Shown one piece after another: positions 8,877 to 20,113 of a DNA stretch of 64,000 bases. The stretch covers positions 1 to 64,000 of the forward strand of contig CALTUD010000015.1 of assembly GCA_943912335.1 (NCBI GenBank), written 5' to 3'. A program made the position numbers and the translations under genes. Origin of the DNA: an uncultured Acetobacteraceae bacterium. GTDB lineage: Bacteria; Pseudomonadota; Alphaproteobacteria; Acetobacterales; Acetobacteraceae. The notes under the pieces are model-generated. The model had not been told where the DNA came from. It worked only from the letters and a program-made list of their open reading frames with translations, and searched no databases. Every line of letters starts with the position of its first letter. Position 1 is the first letter of the stretch.

Positions 8877-9350
8877 TCAGCCGTAGGTGATGGATAGGAT
8901 CTCGTAGGTGCGGTCGCCACCCGGCGCCGGCACGGAGACAGTGTCGCCCTTCTTCTTGCCGATCAGCGACTTGGCCAGCGGCGCGGAGATGGACAGCAGG
9001 CCCTGCTTGATGTCGGCCTCGTACATGCCGACGATCTGGTAGGACACTTCCTTGTCGGTCTCCTCGTCGACCAGCTTCACCTGGGCGCCGAACTTCACGT
9101 GGTCGCCGCTGAGCGTATGCGGTTCGATCACCTCGACGGTGGAGATGACCTCTTCCAGCTCGCTGATGCGGCCTTCGACGAAGGACTGGCGATCGCGGGC
9201 GGCGTCGTATTCGGCGTTCTCGGACAGGTCGCCATGGCTGCGCGCCTCGGCGATCGCCCGGATCACGGCGGGACGTTCCTCGCTCTTAAGCTTGCGGAGC
9301 TCTTCCTCGAGCCGCTGCAGCCCGCGGCCGGTCATTGGAATCTTCTGCAA
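8877..9350 (-). CDS. greA: Transcription elongation factor GreA
   Basis: It binds the RNA polymerase secondary channel and stimulates cleavage of backtracked RNA. The 157-aa protein has the N-terminal coiled coil (about 1-75; GLQRLEEELRKLKSEERPAV), the tip acidic residues in HGDLSENAEYDAARDRQ, and the C-terminal FKBP-like domain (ISAPLAKSLIGKKKGDTVSVPAP). It lies downstream of carB after a probable terminator and directly upstream of ilvA. Confidence 0.96.
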   Translation of the reverse strand: MQKIPMTGRGLQRLEEELRKLKSEERPAVIRAIAEARSHGDLSENAEYDAARDRQSFVEGRISELEEVISTVEVIEPHTLSGDHVKFGAQVKLVDEETDKEVSYQIVGMYEADIKQGLLSISAPLAKSLIGKKKGDTVSVPAPGGDRTYEILSITYG

Positions 9351-9402
9351 CGAAGGCGTCCTCGAACAATGGAGCAGGAACGGGCCGTGTTCACCGCCGA
9401 AA

Positions 9403-9426
9403 GGCCCCGGACGCTGGTCCGAGGCC
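9403..9426 (-). terminator. Probable terminator of carAB
   Basis: GGCC-c-CGGAC (9403-9412) pairs with GTCCG-a-GGCC (9417-9426), with one internal mismatch and a 4-nt loop. In the minus direction it is followed by TTTC. It lies 19 nt after the carB stop, before greA. Confidence 0.5.
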
Positions 9427-9445
9427 CGTCGGAAGAACGGCCCGC

Positions 9446-12400
9446 TTAGAACGATCCGTGAAAGTAGGACTGCAGGGGAGCGACTTCAAGCGGGCCTTCG
9501 CGCAGGGCGGCTATGGCGTATACGGCGGCGCGTGCTCCGGCGATGGTCGTGAAGTGCGGCACGCCATGGGTGAGGGCGCTGCGGCGGATGTCGAAGCTGT
9601 CCGTTACCGACTGCGCGCCGGAGGCGGTGTTGATCACCAGCTGCACGTCGTTGGAACGGATCGCGTCCACGCAATGCGGCCGTCCTTCCAGCACCTTGTT
9701 GGTGATGCCGGTCTCGATCCCGGCTTCGCGCAGGACCTGCGCCGTGCCGCGCGTGGCGAGCAGGGTGAAGCCCATCGCCACCAGACGGCGCGCCAGCGGC
9801 GTGATCGCCGGCTTGTCCGACGCGCGCACCGAGAGAAACACCTGTCCGGACAGGGGCAGTTTCACGCCGGCACCGAGCTGGGCCTTGGCGAAGGCGCGCT
9901 CGAACGAGGCGTCGAGGCCGATCACCTCGCCGGTGGAGCGCATCTCTGGGCCGAGGATCACGTCCACGCCGGAGAAGCGCGCGAAGGGGAACACCGCCTC
10001 CTTCACCGCGACATGCGGCGCGATCGCCCGGTCGTCCAGCTTGAACTCGGACAGCTTGGCGCCGGCCATCACGCGTGCGCCGATCTTGGCCACCGGCACC
10101 CCGGTCGCCTTGGCCACGAACGGCACGGTGCGCGACGCGCGCGGGTTCACTTCCAGCACGTAGATGCTGTCGCCCTTGATCGCATACTGGACGTTCATCA
10201 GACCGACGATGCCGAGCTCGCGCGCCATCGCCTCGGTCTGTGCCTTGAGCTCGGTGATGGTGGCGGGCGAGAGCGAGTACGGCGGCAGGGAGCAGGCGCT
10301 GTCGCCGGAATGGATGCCGGCTTCCTCGATATGCTCCATGACGCCGGCGACATAGACGTCGTCGCCGTCGCAGATGCAGTCGACATCGGTTTCGATCGCA
10401 TCGTTCAGATAGCGGTCGATCAGCACGGGGCCGGAGGCGATGTCGTGGCCGGCGAGCTGCAGCGCCACGCGCATGTAGCGGGCGAGGCTGGCGCGATCAT
10501 GCACGATCTCCATGGCGCGTCCGCCCAGCACGTAGGACGGGCGGATCACTACGGGATAGCCGATGCGCTCGGCCACCGCTTCCGCCTCGGCGGCGGAGCG
10601 GGCAATTCCGTTTTCCGGCTGACGCAGACCCAGCTTTTGCAGCATGGCCTGGAAGCGCTCGCGATCCTCCGCACGGTCGATCGCATCGGCCGGCGTGCCC
10701 AGGATCGCGATGCCGGCGGCGCCGAGCGACTGGCTGAGTTTCAGCGGCGTCTGGCCGCCATACTGCACGATGCAGCCGAGCACGCGTCCGGTTTCCTGCT
10801 CGCGACGGATCAGCGCGATCACGTCTTCCGCCGTCAGGGGCTCGAAATAAAGCCGGTCGGAGGTGTCGTAATCGGTGGAAACGGTTTCCGGATTGCAGTT
10901 GACCATGATGGTCTCGAACCCGGCTTCGCGCAGCGCGTAGGCGGCGTGCACGCAGCAATAATCGAATTCGATGCCCTGGCCGATTCGGTTCGGTCCGCCG
11001 CCCAGGATCACGATCTTGTCGCGCCCCGTGGGGTCGCTTTCGCATTCCGGCGTGCCGAACCCGCCCTCGTAGGTGCCGTACATGTAGGGCGTCGCGGAGG
11101 CGAATTCGGCGGCGCAGGTGTCGATGCGCTTGAACACCGGCTTCACGCCGAGACGGTCGCGCAGCGCGCTGACGGCGGCGGCATCGGTGCCGGCGAGCTG
11201 GGCCAGGCGGATATCGGAGAAGCCCATCGCCTTCAGGCGGCGCAGAGCGGTCGCATCCTGCGGCAGGCCGTCGCTTTCGATCCCGCGTTCCGCCGCCACG
11301 ATCTTTTCCAGCTCGCGCAGGAACCAGGGGTCGAAGCGCGTGCTGTCGTGGATCTCCTCCACCGACAGGCCGGCGCGCAAGGCCTGTGCGGCCATCAGCA
11401 GGCGATCGGGCTTCGGCTGGCTGAGCACGGCGCGGAACGCATCCGCACCGCCATCGCCGGGGACTTCCACCGGATCGAGCCCGGACAGGCCGGTCTCCAT
11501 GGAGCGCAGGCCCTTCTGCAGCGCCTCGCTGAAGGAGCGGCCGATCGACATGGCCTCGCCCACCGACTTCATGCTGGTGGACAGAAGCGCAGGGCTGCCG
11601 GGGAATTTCTCGAAGGTGAAGCGCGGGATTTTGACCACCACATAGTCGAGCGTGGGCTCGAACGCGGCCGGGGTGCGCCCGCCGGTGATGTCGTTGCCGA
11701 GCTCGTCCAGCGTGTAGCCGACGGCGAGGCGCGCCGCGACCTTGGCGATCGGAAAGCCGGTGGCCTTGGAGGCGAGGGCGGAGGAGCGCGACACGCGCGG
11801 GTTCATCTCGATCACCACCATGCGGCCATCGGCGGGATTGACGCCGAACTGCACGTTGGAGCCGCCCGTATCGACGCCGATCTTGCGCAGGCACGCGATC
11901 GAGGCGTCGCGCATGCGCTGATATTCTTTGTCGGTCAGCGTCAAGGCGGGCGCCACCGTCACGGAATCGCCGGTATGGATGCCCATCGGGTCGATGTTCT
12001 CGATGGAGCACACGATGATGCAGTTATCCGCGCTGTCGCGGACCACCTCCATCTCGTACTCCTTCCAGCCGAGCACGCTTTCCTCGATCAGCACCTCCGT
12101 GGTGGGCGAGGCTTCGAGACCGCCGGTGACGATTCGCTCGAATTCTTCCTTGTTGTAGGCGATGCCGCCGCCGGTGCCGCCGAGGGTGAAGGACGGGCGG
12201 ATCACCGCAGGCAGACCGACCACGTCGAGCGCATCGCGGGCTTCGCCGATCGTATGCGCGATCACCGAGCGCGGGCTCTCGATGCCGATCTCGCTCATGG
12301 CGTCGCGGAACTTGAGCCGGTCCTCTGCGCGGTCGATCACGTCGGCCTTGGCGCCGATCAGCTCCACGCCGTGTTCGCGCAGGAAGCCCGACGCATCCAG

Positions 12401-12703
12401 CGCCATGGCGGTGTTGAGCGCGGTCTGACCGCCCATGGTCGGCAGGATCGCATCCGGCTTCTCGCGCAGGATGATGCGTTCCACGAATTCGGGCGTGATC
12501 GGCTCGACATAGGTGGCGTCGGCCAGACCCGGATCGGTCATGATGGTGGCCGGGTTGGAGTTCACCAGGATCACCCGGTAGCCCTCGTCGCGCAGGGTCT
12601 TGCAGGCCTGGGCGCCGGAATAGTCGAATTCGCAGGCCTGGCCGATCACGATCGGGCCGGCGCCGATGATCAGGATGGAATGGATGTCTGTCCGCTTCGG
12701 CAT
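9446..12703 (-). CDS. carB: Carbamoyl-phosphate synthase large subunit
   Basis: It makes carbamoyl phosphate from bicarbonate, two ATP and ammonia delivered from CarA, feeding arginine and pyrimidine synthesis. The 1085-aa protein has the standard order: carboxyphosphate ATP-grasp domain (about 1-400; GAGPIVIGQACEFDYSGAQ), oligomerisation domain (about 400-550), carbamate ATP-grasp domain (about 560-940; GGGPNRIGQGIEFDYC), and an MGS-like allosteric domain (about 940-1085; ATRGTAQVLREAGI). No truncation is seen. The start is 13 nt after the carA stop. Confidence 0.98.
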   Translation of the reverse strand: MPKRTDIHSILIIGAGPIVIGQACEFDYSGAQACKTLRDEGYRVILVNSNPATIMTDPGLADATYVEPITPEFVERIILREKPDAILPTMGGQTALNTAMALDASGFLREHGVELIGAKADVIDRAEDRLKFRDAMSEIGIESPRSVIAHTIGEARDALDVVGLPAVIRPSFTLGGTGGGIAYNKEEFERIVTGGLEASPTTEVLIEESVLGWKEYEMEVVRDSADNCIIVCSIENIDPMGIHTGDSVTVAPALTLTDKEYQRMRDASIACLRKIGVDTGGSNVQFGVNPADGRMVVIEMNPRVSRSSALASKATGFPIAKVAARLAVGYTLDELGNDITGGRTPAAFEPTLDYVVVKIPRFTFEKFPGSPALLSTSMKSVGEAMSIGRSFSEALQKGLRSMETGLSGLDPVEVPGDGGADAFRAVLSQPKPDRLLMAAQALRAGLSVEEIHDSTRFDPWFLRELEKIVAAERGIESDGLPQDATALRRLKAMGFSDIRLAQLAGTDAAAVSALRDRLGVKPVFKRIDTCAAEFASATPYMYGTYEGGFGTPECESDPTGRDKIVILGGGPNRIGQGIEFDYCCVHAAYALREAGFETIMVNCNPETVSTDYDTSDRLYFEPLTAEDVIALIRREQETGRVLGCIVQYGGQTPLKLSQSLGAAGIAILGTPADAIDRAEDRERFQAMLQKLGLRQPENGIARSAAEAEAVAERIGYPVVIRPSYVLGGRAMEIVHDRASLARYMRVALQLAGHDIASGPVLIDRYLNDAIETDVDCICDGDDVYVAGVMEHIEEAGIHSGDSACSLPPYSLSPATITELKAQTEAMARELGIVGLMNVQYAIKGDSIYVLEVNPRASRTVPFVAKATGVPVAKIGARVMAGAKLSEFKLDDRAIAPHVAVKEAVFPFARFSGVDVILGPEMRSTGEVIGLDASFERAFAKAQLGAGVKLPLSGQVFLSVRASDKPAITPLARRLVAMGFTLLATRGTAQVLREAGIETGITNKVLEGRPHCVDAIRSNDVQLVINTASGAQSVTDSFDIRRSALTHGVPHFTTIAGARAAVYAIAALREGPLEVAPLQSYFHGSF

Positions 12704-12716
12704 GGTCCGGCCGCCT

Positions 12717-14150
12717 TCAGTTCGCGTTGGCGGCGTCGGCCGCGTTGGTGCCGGCCGTGGCCGTGGCGGGATCGTTCATCAGCGCGACGAAGCGCTCGAA
12801 CAGGTAGAAGCTGTCGGACGGGCCGGGGCTCGCTTCGGGATGGTACTGCACGGAGAAGGCGGGCAGGCGGGTGGAGCGGATGCCTTCGTTGGAGCCGTCG
12901 AACAGGCTGGTATGGGTCACGACCACGTCTGCCGGCAGCGTCTTGTCGTCCACCGCGAAGCCGTGATTTTGGCTGGTGATCTCCACGCGCCCGGTGGCGA
13001 GGTCCTTCACCGGCTGGTTGGCGCCGCGATGGCCCTGATCCAGCTTGAAGGTCCTGGCGCCCAGCGCCAGGCCCAGAAGCTGATGGCCGAGGCAGATGCC
13101 GAACACCGGCTTGCCGGCGTCGAGCACGCCGCGGATCGCCGGCACCGCGTATTCGGCGGTCGCCGCCGGGTCGCCGGGGCCGTTGCTCAGGAACACGCCG
13201 TCCGGCTTGTGCGCGAGAATGTCCTCCGCGGTCGCCGTCGCCGGCACCACGGTCACGTCGCAGCCGGCTTCCACGAGGCAGCGCAGGATGTTGCGCTTGG
13301 CGCCGTAATCCACCGCGACCACGCGCTTTGCGGCGGCATCGGGGGTGCGGGCCGGGCCGGTGCCGCCGGTCCATGTGCCTTCCTGCCAGCGATAGCTCTG
13401 GGTGCAGGACACGATCTTTGCGAGGTCCATGCCTTCCAGTCCGGGCCAGCCGCGCGCGGCTTCCAGCAGGGCGGGAATGTCGAAGCGTCCGTCGGCGGGA
13501 AACGAGATCAGCCCGGTCTGCGGACCGTTGTCGCGGATGCGGCGGGTCAGGGCGCGGGTGTCGACGCCGCAGATGCCGGGAATGGAGCGCGCAGCCAGCC
13601 ACGCGCCCAGGGTCTGGGCGGAGCGCCAGTTGGAGGGTTCGGTCAGGTCCTGCTTCACCACCAGGCCGCGCGCGGCGACGTTGATCGCCTCGTCGTCCTC
13701 GCTCGTGGTGCCGACATTGCCGATATGGGGAAAGGTGAAGGTGATGATCTGTCCGGCGAAGGACGGGTCGGTCAGGGTTTCCTGATAGCCGCTCATGCCG
13801 GTGGAGAAGCAGATCTCGCCCACCGAGCGCGCCCCGTCGGTCTGCGCGCCGAAACCGCGACCCCACAGCACCGTGCCGTCGGCCAGAACCAGAACGGCGT
13901 CGGCGCCGTCCGGCCGTTGATGCGCTGTGTCGGTCATGCTGGGCGGCTCCTGGACGGGCGGGGAAGAGGCGGCGGCGGGGGAAAGATCGGCGATGGACAG
14001 GTCGCTGTTGCTCAGGATCGCGGTCCAGTGCTTGGGCGGCACGGCCCGGGCCTGACGCCATTTGCGGATCGCCTCGGTGCCGACTCCGGCCAGACGCGCG
14101 GCTTCCGCAGCCCCGCCCAGCCGTTCGATGATCGCCTCGACCGACAGCAT
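12717..14150 (-). CDS. carA: Carbamoyl-phosphate synthase small subunit with N-terminal HTH extension
   Basis: The glutaminase subunit that releases ammonia for CarB. The 477-aa frame has two parts. Residues 1-50 form a helix-turn-helix-like segment (IIERLGGAAEAARLAGVG, then TEAIRKWRQARAVPPKHW). A linker of about 20 residues follows, and then normal CarA begins at M72 (13937). CarA itself is intact: the CPSase_sm domain (LADGTVLWGRGFG), the glutaminase with nucleophile Cys in GICLGHQLLG, and HPEAS. Two starts are plausible: 14150 (GGAAGGG and AGGA upstream) and the internal ATG at 13937, which has its own CAGGAG 9 nt upstream. Both a fused and a normal CarA may be made. The extension recalls the short domain named carph-isopro in NCBI families (recollection, not a search). 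Confidence 0.93.
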   Translation of the reverse strand: MLSVEAIIERLGGAAEAARLAGVGTEAIRKWRQARAVPPKHWTAILSNSDLSIADLSPAAASSPPVQEPPSMTDTAHQRPDGADAVLVLADGTVLWGRGFGAQTDGARSVGEICFSTGMSGYQETLTDPSFAGQIITFTFPHIGNVGTTSEDDEAINVAARGLVVKQDLTEPSNWRSAQTLGAWLAARSIPGICGVDTRALTRRIRDNGPQTGLISFPADGRFDIPALLEAARGWPGLEGMDLAKIVSCTQSYRWQEGTWTGGTGPARTPDAAAKRVVAVDYGAKRNILRCLVEAGCDVTVVPATATAEDILAHKPDGVFLSNGPGDPAATAEYAVPAIRGVLDAGKPVFGICLGHQLLGLALGARTFKLDQGHRGANQPVKDLATGRVEITSQNHGFAVDDKTLPADVVVTHTSLFDGSNEGIRSTRLPAFSVQYHPEASPGPSDSFYLFERFVALMNDPATATAGTNAADAANAN

Positions 14151-14202
14151 GTCCTATGACCCTTCCAGCCTCGCCGCGATGCCAGTAGCAAGTGCGGCGG
14201 TC

Positions 14203-14223
14203 GGTGGGAAGAAAATTCCCACC
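14203..14223. promoter_or_regulatory. Perfect palindrome in the carA/yqeY divergent promoter
   Basis: GGTGGGAA (14203-14210) and TTCCCACC (14216-14223) form 8-bp perfect arms around GAAAA. The site lies in the 92-bp divergent region, 19 nt before the yqeY ATG and 53 nt from the carA start. On the plus strand it is followed by TTTGTT, so it could also fold as an attenuator-like hairpin in the yqeY leader. An operator role is inferred from symmetry and position only. Confidence 0.5.
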
Positions 14224-14242
14224 TTTGTTCGGAGGATCGGAA

Positions 14243-14701
14243 ATGAGTTTGCGTGCACGCTTCGGTGAAGCGCTGAAACAGGCAATGCGCGACAAGGATG
14301 CGGTGCGTCTTGGCACCATCCGCATGATCAATGCGCGGCTGAAGGATCTCGACATCGCCGCCCGCCCCAAGGGCATCGACGCGATTCCCGACGAGGAGAT
14401 CGTGTCGGCGCTGCGCAACATGGTGAAGTCGCGCCGGGAAGCGGCGGCACTCTATCTCCAGGGCGGCCGTGCCGAGCTGGCGGCCAAGGAAGATGCCGAG
14501 ATCGTGGTGATCGAGGAATTCTTGCCGGCGCCGATGGACGATGCCGCGCTCACCCTGGCGGTGGCCGATGCGGTCTCGGAAACCGGTGCCGCCTCCATGA
14601 AGGACATGGGCAAGGTGATGGCCGCGCTGAAGGCGAAGCACGGCGCCGATCTCGATCTGGGCCGCGCCAACGCGCTGGTGAAGGCGCGCCTGTCCGCGTA
14701 A
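14243..14701 (+). CDS. GatB/YqeY domain protein
   Basis: A 152-aa protein of the YqeY family: MSLRARFGEALKQAMRDKD, then RMINARLKDLDIA, KSRREAAALY and EFLPAPMDD. The fold matches the tRNA-binding tail domain of GatB amidotransferase, but standalone members have no firm function. GGAGGATCGG precedes the ATG at 14243. Its stop overlaps the dnaG start by one base (TAATG), so it is translationally coupled to primase. The yqeY-dnaG-rpoD order is widespread. Confidence 0.93.
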   Translation: MSLRARFGEALKQAMRDKDAVRLGTIRMINARLKDLDIAARPKGIDAIPDEEIVSALRNMVKSRREAAALYLQGGRAELAAKEDAEIVVIEEFLPAPMDDAALTLAVADAVSETGAASMKDMGKVMAALKAKHGADLDLGRANALVKARLSA

Positions 14702-16572
14702 TGGCTTTCGACCCCGCCTTTCTGGACGAGCTTCGCGCCCGCACCCCGATCGCCGCGGTGATCGGGCGCAAGGTGAAGCTCGTCCGGTCGGGACGGCAGT
14801 TCAAGGCGTGCTGCCCGTTCCACGGCGAGAAGACCCCGTCCTTCTATGTGTACGAGGACGGGTTCCACTGCTTCGGCTGCGGCGCGCATGGCGACGCGAT
14901 CTCGTTCGTCATGCAGTCCGAAGGTCGCTCCTTTCTGGAGGCGGTGGAGGCGCTGGCGTCCGAGGCCGGCCTGGAGGTGCCGAAACAGGCGCCCGTCGAC
15001 CGGCAGCGGGCCGAGAAGCAGAAGACTCTCGGCGATGTTCTGGAGGTGGTGCAGCAGAGCTGGGTGCGCCGTCTGTTCCGTCCGGAAGGGGCGGCCGGGC
15101 TTGCTTATCTGCGTGGGCGGGGTCTGTCGGACGAGACCATCGCCGCGCACGGCCTGGGCTGGTCCGGCGACGGGCGTGGCGGTCTGGTGTCAGAACTGCG
15201 CGAGCAGGGTTTCGATGCGGCGATGATGGCCGAGGCCGGGCTGATGCGTCTGGACGAGGAAGGGCGGCCCAAGGGCGAGCTGTTCTTCAACCGGGTGACG
15301 TTTCCCATTCGCGATCGTCGCGGCACGCTGGTGAGTTTCGGCGGCCGTATCCTGGGCGACGGGCAGCCGAAATACCTGAACGGGCCGGAAACGGCGCTGT
15401 TCTCCAAGCGGCGGACCTTGTTCGGACTGGACCGGGCGCAGAAGGCGTTGCGGACGGTGCGTCCGGAGGGTGGGGCGTTGCCGGCGTCGCGGACGCTGCT
15501 GGTGGTCGAAGGCTATATGGATGTGATCGCGCTGGACCAGGCCGGGTTCGGCGCCGCCGTGGCCCCGCTCGGCACCGCGCTCACGGCCGAGCAGCTCGAA
15601 GCCTTGTGGCGGGTCGATCCGGCGCCGGTGCTGTGTTTCGACGGCGATCGCGCCGGGCGTTCGGCGGCGCGCAAGGCGGCGGAGGTGGCGCTGCCGATGC
15701 TCGATCCGGACCGGACCCTGCGCTTCATGTCCCTGCCCGAAGGCGAGGACCCGGACAGTCTGGTGCGCAAGCAGGGGGCGCGGGCGATGGCCTCGGCGAT
15801 CGAGGCGGCGCGGCCTCTGGGCTCGGTCCTGTTCGGGCTCCTGTCCGAAGGGGTGCGCGATCCGGGACCGGAGCAGCGCGCCGCGCTGATGAGCCGGTTG
15901 ATGGAGGCGGCGGGGCAGATCGGTCACAAGGGTCTTGCGGCGGAGTATCGCGACACCCTCCGCGGGCAGTTCCGCGAGGCGTTCTCGAGCTGGCGCGGCA
16001 AGGGTGGGGCGGGGCGGAACCGGATTGTTCCTGCGGCGGCCCGTGTTCTGCCGGTGGCGGATGCGGCGGCGGAGGAACGCAAGCGCATGCTGGTTGCGAT
16101 CCTGCTGCGGCATCCGGAATTGCTGCGCGATGTGGAGCAGGCGTTTTGCCAGATCGTTCTGCCGGACGGGCTGGGGCGTCTGCGCGCGGCCATGCTGGAT
16201 TGGGCGGACGAACAGGACCATGCGGGTGGGGAGGCTCCCGAAGGGGGAGCTGGCCGATCACTTGCACTTGACTCGGCAAGCCTGATAGCCCACCTGCACT
16301 CGACCGCATTATCGTCTGAAATGGAAATGGTGTTGGCGCCGAGTCCTTTGCCGTTGGCACGGGCGGCGTCGGCCGGGTCCATGCCGGCCGAAGCCGAGGA
16401 GGCCTGGTGGGAGTTTTTCGGGCACCTGAACGCCCCCAGCCTGCGCGAGCAGATCACGGCGGCGGAACGCCGGCTGGCGGAAAACTGGGCACCGGAGGTG
16501 CAGAAGCAGTTGATCCTGCTTAAAACGGCGCAGGCTGCGGTGCTGCGCGGCGAGCAGTCGGACGACGACTAG
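14701..16572 (+). CDS. dnaG: DNA primase
   Basis: It synthesises RNA primers for DNA replication. The 623-aa protein has the N-terminal CHC2 zinc domain (about 35-62; CPFHGEKTPSF, HCFGC), the primase core, and a TOPRIM domain at about 265-350 (VVEGYMDVIAL, then CFDGDRAGRSAA, the metal-binding acidic residues). A C-terminal DnaB-interaction region follows (about 450-623). In-frame TTG/ATG alternatives are not needed because the coupled ATG fits the family N-terminus (FLDELRARTPI). Confidence 0.97.
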   Translation: MAFDPAFLDELRARTPIAAVIGRKVKLVRSGRQFKACCPFHGEKTPSFYVYEDGFHCFGCGAHGDAISFVMQSEGRSFLEAVEALASEAGLEVPKQAPVDRQRAEKQKTLGDVLEVVQQSWVRRLFRPEGAAGLAYLRGRGLSDETIAAHGLGWSGDGRGGLVSELREQGFDAAMMAEAGLMRLDEEGRPKGELFFNRVTFPIRDRRGTLVSFGGRILGDGQPKYLNGPETALFSKRRTLFGLDRAQKALRTVRPEGGALPASRTLLVVEGYMDVIALDQAGFGAAVAPLGTALTAEQLEALWRVDPAPVLCFDGDRAGRSAARKAAEVALPMLDPDRTLRFMSLPEGEDPDSLVRKQGARAMASAIEAARPLGSVLFGLLSEGVRDPGPEQRAALMSRLMEAAGQIGHKGLAAEYRDTLRGQFREAFSSWRGKGGAGRNRIVPAAARVLPVADAAAEERKRMLVAILLRHPELLRDVEQAFCQIVLPDGLGRLRAAMLDWADEQDHAGGEAPEGGAGRSLALDSASLIAHLHSTALSSEMEMVLAPSPLPLARAASAGSMPAEAEEAWWEFFGHLNAPSLREQITAAERRLAENWAPEVQKQLILLKTAQAAVLRGEQSDDD

Positions 16573-16648
16573 AAGCCCTTCTCAAGAGGGTCGGAGCCCC
16601 ACGCGGGCTGGTGGATAGCGCCCCTCCGGGGCTGGAGTTGAGTTGAGC

Positions 16649-18592
<1,944 letters not shown>

Positions 18593-18606
18593 TCCGGACT
18601 GTCGCC

Positions 18607-19173
18607 GTGACCGCCGGAACCACCCGGATCGGGGTGGATGTGACCTTTCTGCGCCTCGACCCGGGCGTGGCCATTCCGGCCGCGCCCGCTTTGCCGTCCG
18701 ACGTGGCGGTTCTGCGGGTCGAGCAGCCTTCGGTGCCGTTCTACCGCTATCTCTACGATACGGTGGGGGCGGAGTATTGCTGGTGGCTGCGTCGCGTCGC
18801 GCCCGACGAGGAGATCGCATCGTTGATGCGCGATCCTCAGATCGGCCTGTTCGTCGCTCTGCGGAAGGGCGAGCCGGCCGGGTTCTTCGAACTGGACGCC
18901 CGCACAGGCGCCGACGTGAACCTGGGCTATTTCGGTCTGATGCCGCATGCGGTGGGCACCGGAATCGGCTTCGCGCTGCTGCTGGAGGCGATGCGTGTGG
19001 CGCGCGCGGCCAGTCGCAACGGCTCGGTTCGCGTCAATACCTGCACCGCCGACCATCCGCGCGCCCTGCCGACCTATCTGCGGGCCGGATTCAAGCCGCT
19101 GCGCACGGTGCATGAAGTCTGGGACATTCCCGATCGCCTGGGGTTGAGCATTCCGGACCGGCTCCGGGTCTGA
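18607..19173 (+). CDS. GNAT-family N-acetyltransferase
   Basis: About 188 aa with a GNAT core: GEPAGFFELDARTGADVNLGY, the acetyl-CoA loop region GLMPHAVGTGIGFALLLEAM, then VNTCTADHPRALPTYLRAGF near the C-terminus. The usual Q/RxxGxG/A loop reads HAVGTGIG, somewhat divergent. The substrate is unknown. The start is uncertain: GTG codons at 18607, 18634 and 18640 are all possible, and none has a strong ribosome-binding site. It follows rpoD by 14 nt and is followed 3 nt later by tonB. Confidence 0.8.
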   Translation: MTAGTTRIGVDVTFLRLDPGVAIPAAPALPSDVAVLRVEQPSVPFYRYLYDTVGAEYCWWLRRVAPDEEIASLMRDPQIGLFVALRKGEPAGFFELDARTGADVNLGYFGLMPHAVGTGIGFALLLEAMRVARAASRNGSVRVNTCTADHPRALPTYLRAGFKPLRTVHEVWDIPDRLGLSIPDRLRV

Positions 19174-19176
19174 ACG

Positions 19177-20052
19177 ATGGCCCGCGCGCCGGCTTCACCG
19201 CGAACCGACGCGCCGTTCGCAGACCGACCCGGTGTGCAGCCCGGCACGATCGTCACGCCTGCCATCCGGCCCGGTGCGCGTGTGCGGCTGTTCGTGCCGT
19301 CGCGCGGCTGGGGCGGGCGGGGACGCCGCGAGATCCTGCTGCTCGCGGCCGCGATCGCCGTGATCGCGCATGTGCTGCTGGTCGTGGGGATCATCGCCGA
19401 GCAGCGCCTGACGCGGAAGGCACCCCTTCTGGTGCCGCCGCCGGATAACCCGGTGACCCTGGAGATGATTGAGGACGACAAACGCTATGCCGGCGGTGCC
19501 AAGCCGAGTCCGCCCAGCACGCCGCAGCCGCCCGCGCCGAACCCGGTGCCGGAGCCGCCGAACACGAACGGACCGCCCAAGACGTCGGACATACCGCCGC
19601 AGTCCGCGCCCGCCACCGAGACCGTTCCGCCCGATGCGCCGGACAAGGCGGATGACAACTCCAAGGCGCCGGCGGCGCCGCAACCGGCGAAACAGCCCGA
19701 GCCGGATATCGATCTCGATCCGACCAACAGTTTCGGCTACGGGCGCCAGGACAATCCGGACATCATTCCCGCCTCTCCGGACAAGAAGACCAACAAGATG
19801 CCGGCGTATCCGCGTGCGGCGGGGCGCCGCGGCGAGCAGGGCTCGGTGCAGATGCTGGTGCGCATCGCCGCCGATGGCAGCGTGACCGGCGTCGATGTGG
19901 CGGTGAGTTCGGGATATCCCGATCTGGACAATACGGCGGTGAAAGCCGTGTCGGGATGGCATTTCAAACCGGCCGTGCGTGGCGGCGTCGCGGTGCCGAC
20001 GCAGATGATGCAGACCTTCAACTACCATATCGACACCGTTCCGCGCCCATGA
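19177..20052 (+). CDS. tonB: TonB energy transducer
   Basis: It couples the inner-membrane ExbB/ExbD proton motor to outer-membrane TonB-dependent receptors. The 291-aa protein has a cytoplasmic N-terminus of about 50 residues, longer than usual. One membrane segment spans about 52-73 (ILLLAAAIAVIAHVLLVVGI). A periplasmic Pro-rich spacer (about 85-175) follows, and then the TonB C-terminal domain (about 200-291; YPRAAGRRGEQGSVQMLVRI, then VSSGYPDLDNTAVKAV). exbB and exbD are not in this window. The start follows the GNAT stop by 3 nt. Confidence 0.92.
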   Translation: MARAPASPRTDAPFADRPGVQPGTIVTPAIRPGARVRLFVPSRGWGGRGRREILLLAAAIAVIAHVLLVVGIIAEQRLTRKAPLLVPPPDNPVTLEMIEDDKRYAGGAKPSPPSTPQPPAPNPVPEPPNTNGPPKTSDIPPQSAPATETVPPDAPDKADDNSKAPAAPQPAKQPEPDIDLDPTNSFGYGRQDNPDIIPASPDKKTNKMPAYPRAAGRRGEQGSVQMLVRIAADGSVTGVDVAVSSGYPDLDNTAVKAVSGWHFKPAVRGGVAVPTQMMQTFNYHIDTVPRP

Positions 20053-20113
20053 CGGGCTGGTCCGGGGTGGCTGTTCTCGGCTAGGCTCGCTATCGCAACG
20101 AGGGTGGTGCGGC

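Noticed and set aside
9335..12979. A 1214-codon plus-strand frame opposite carB
   Set aside because: CarB is complete on the minus strand. The antisense product has low-complexity His/Arg/Gly composition and no family match.
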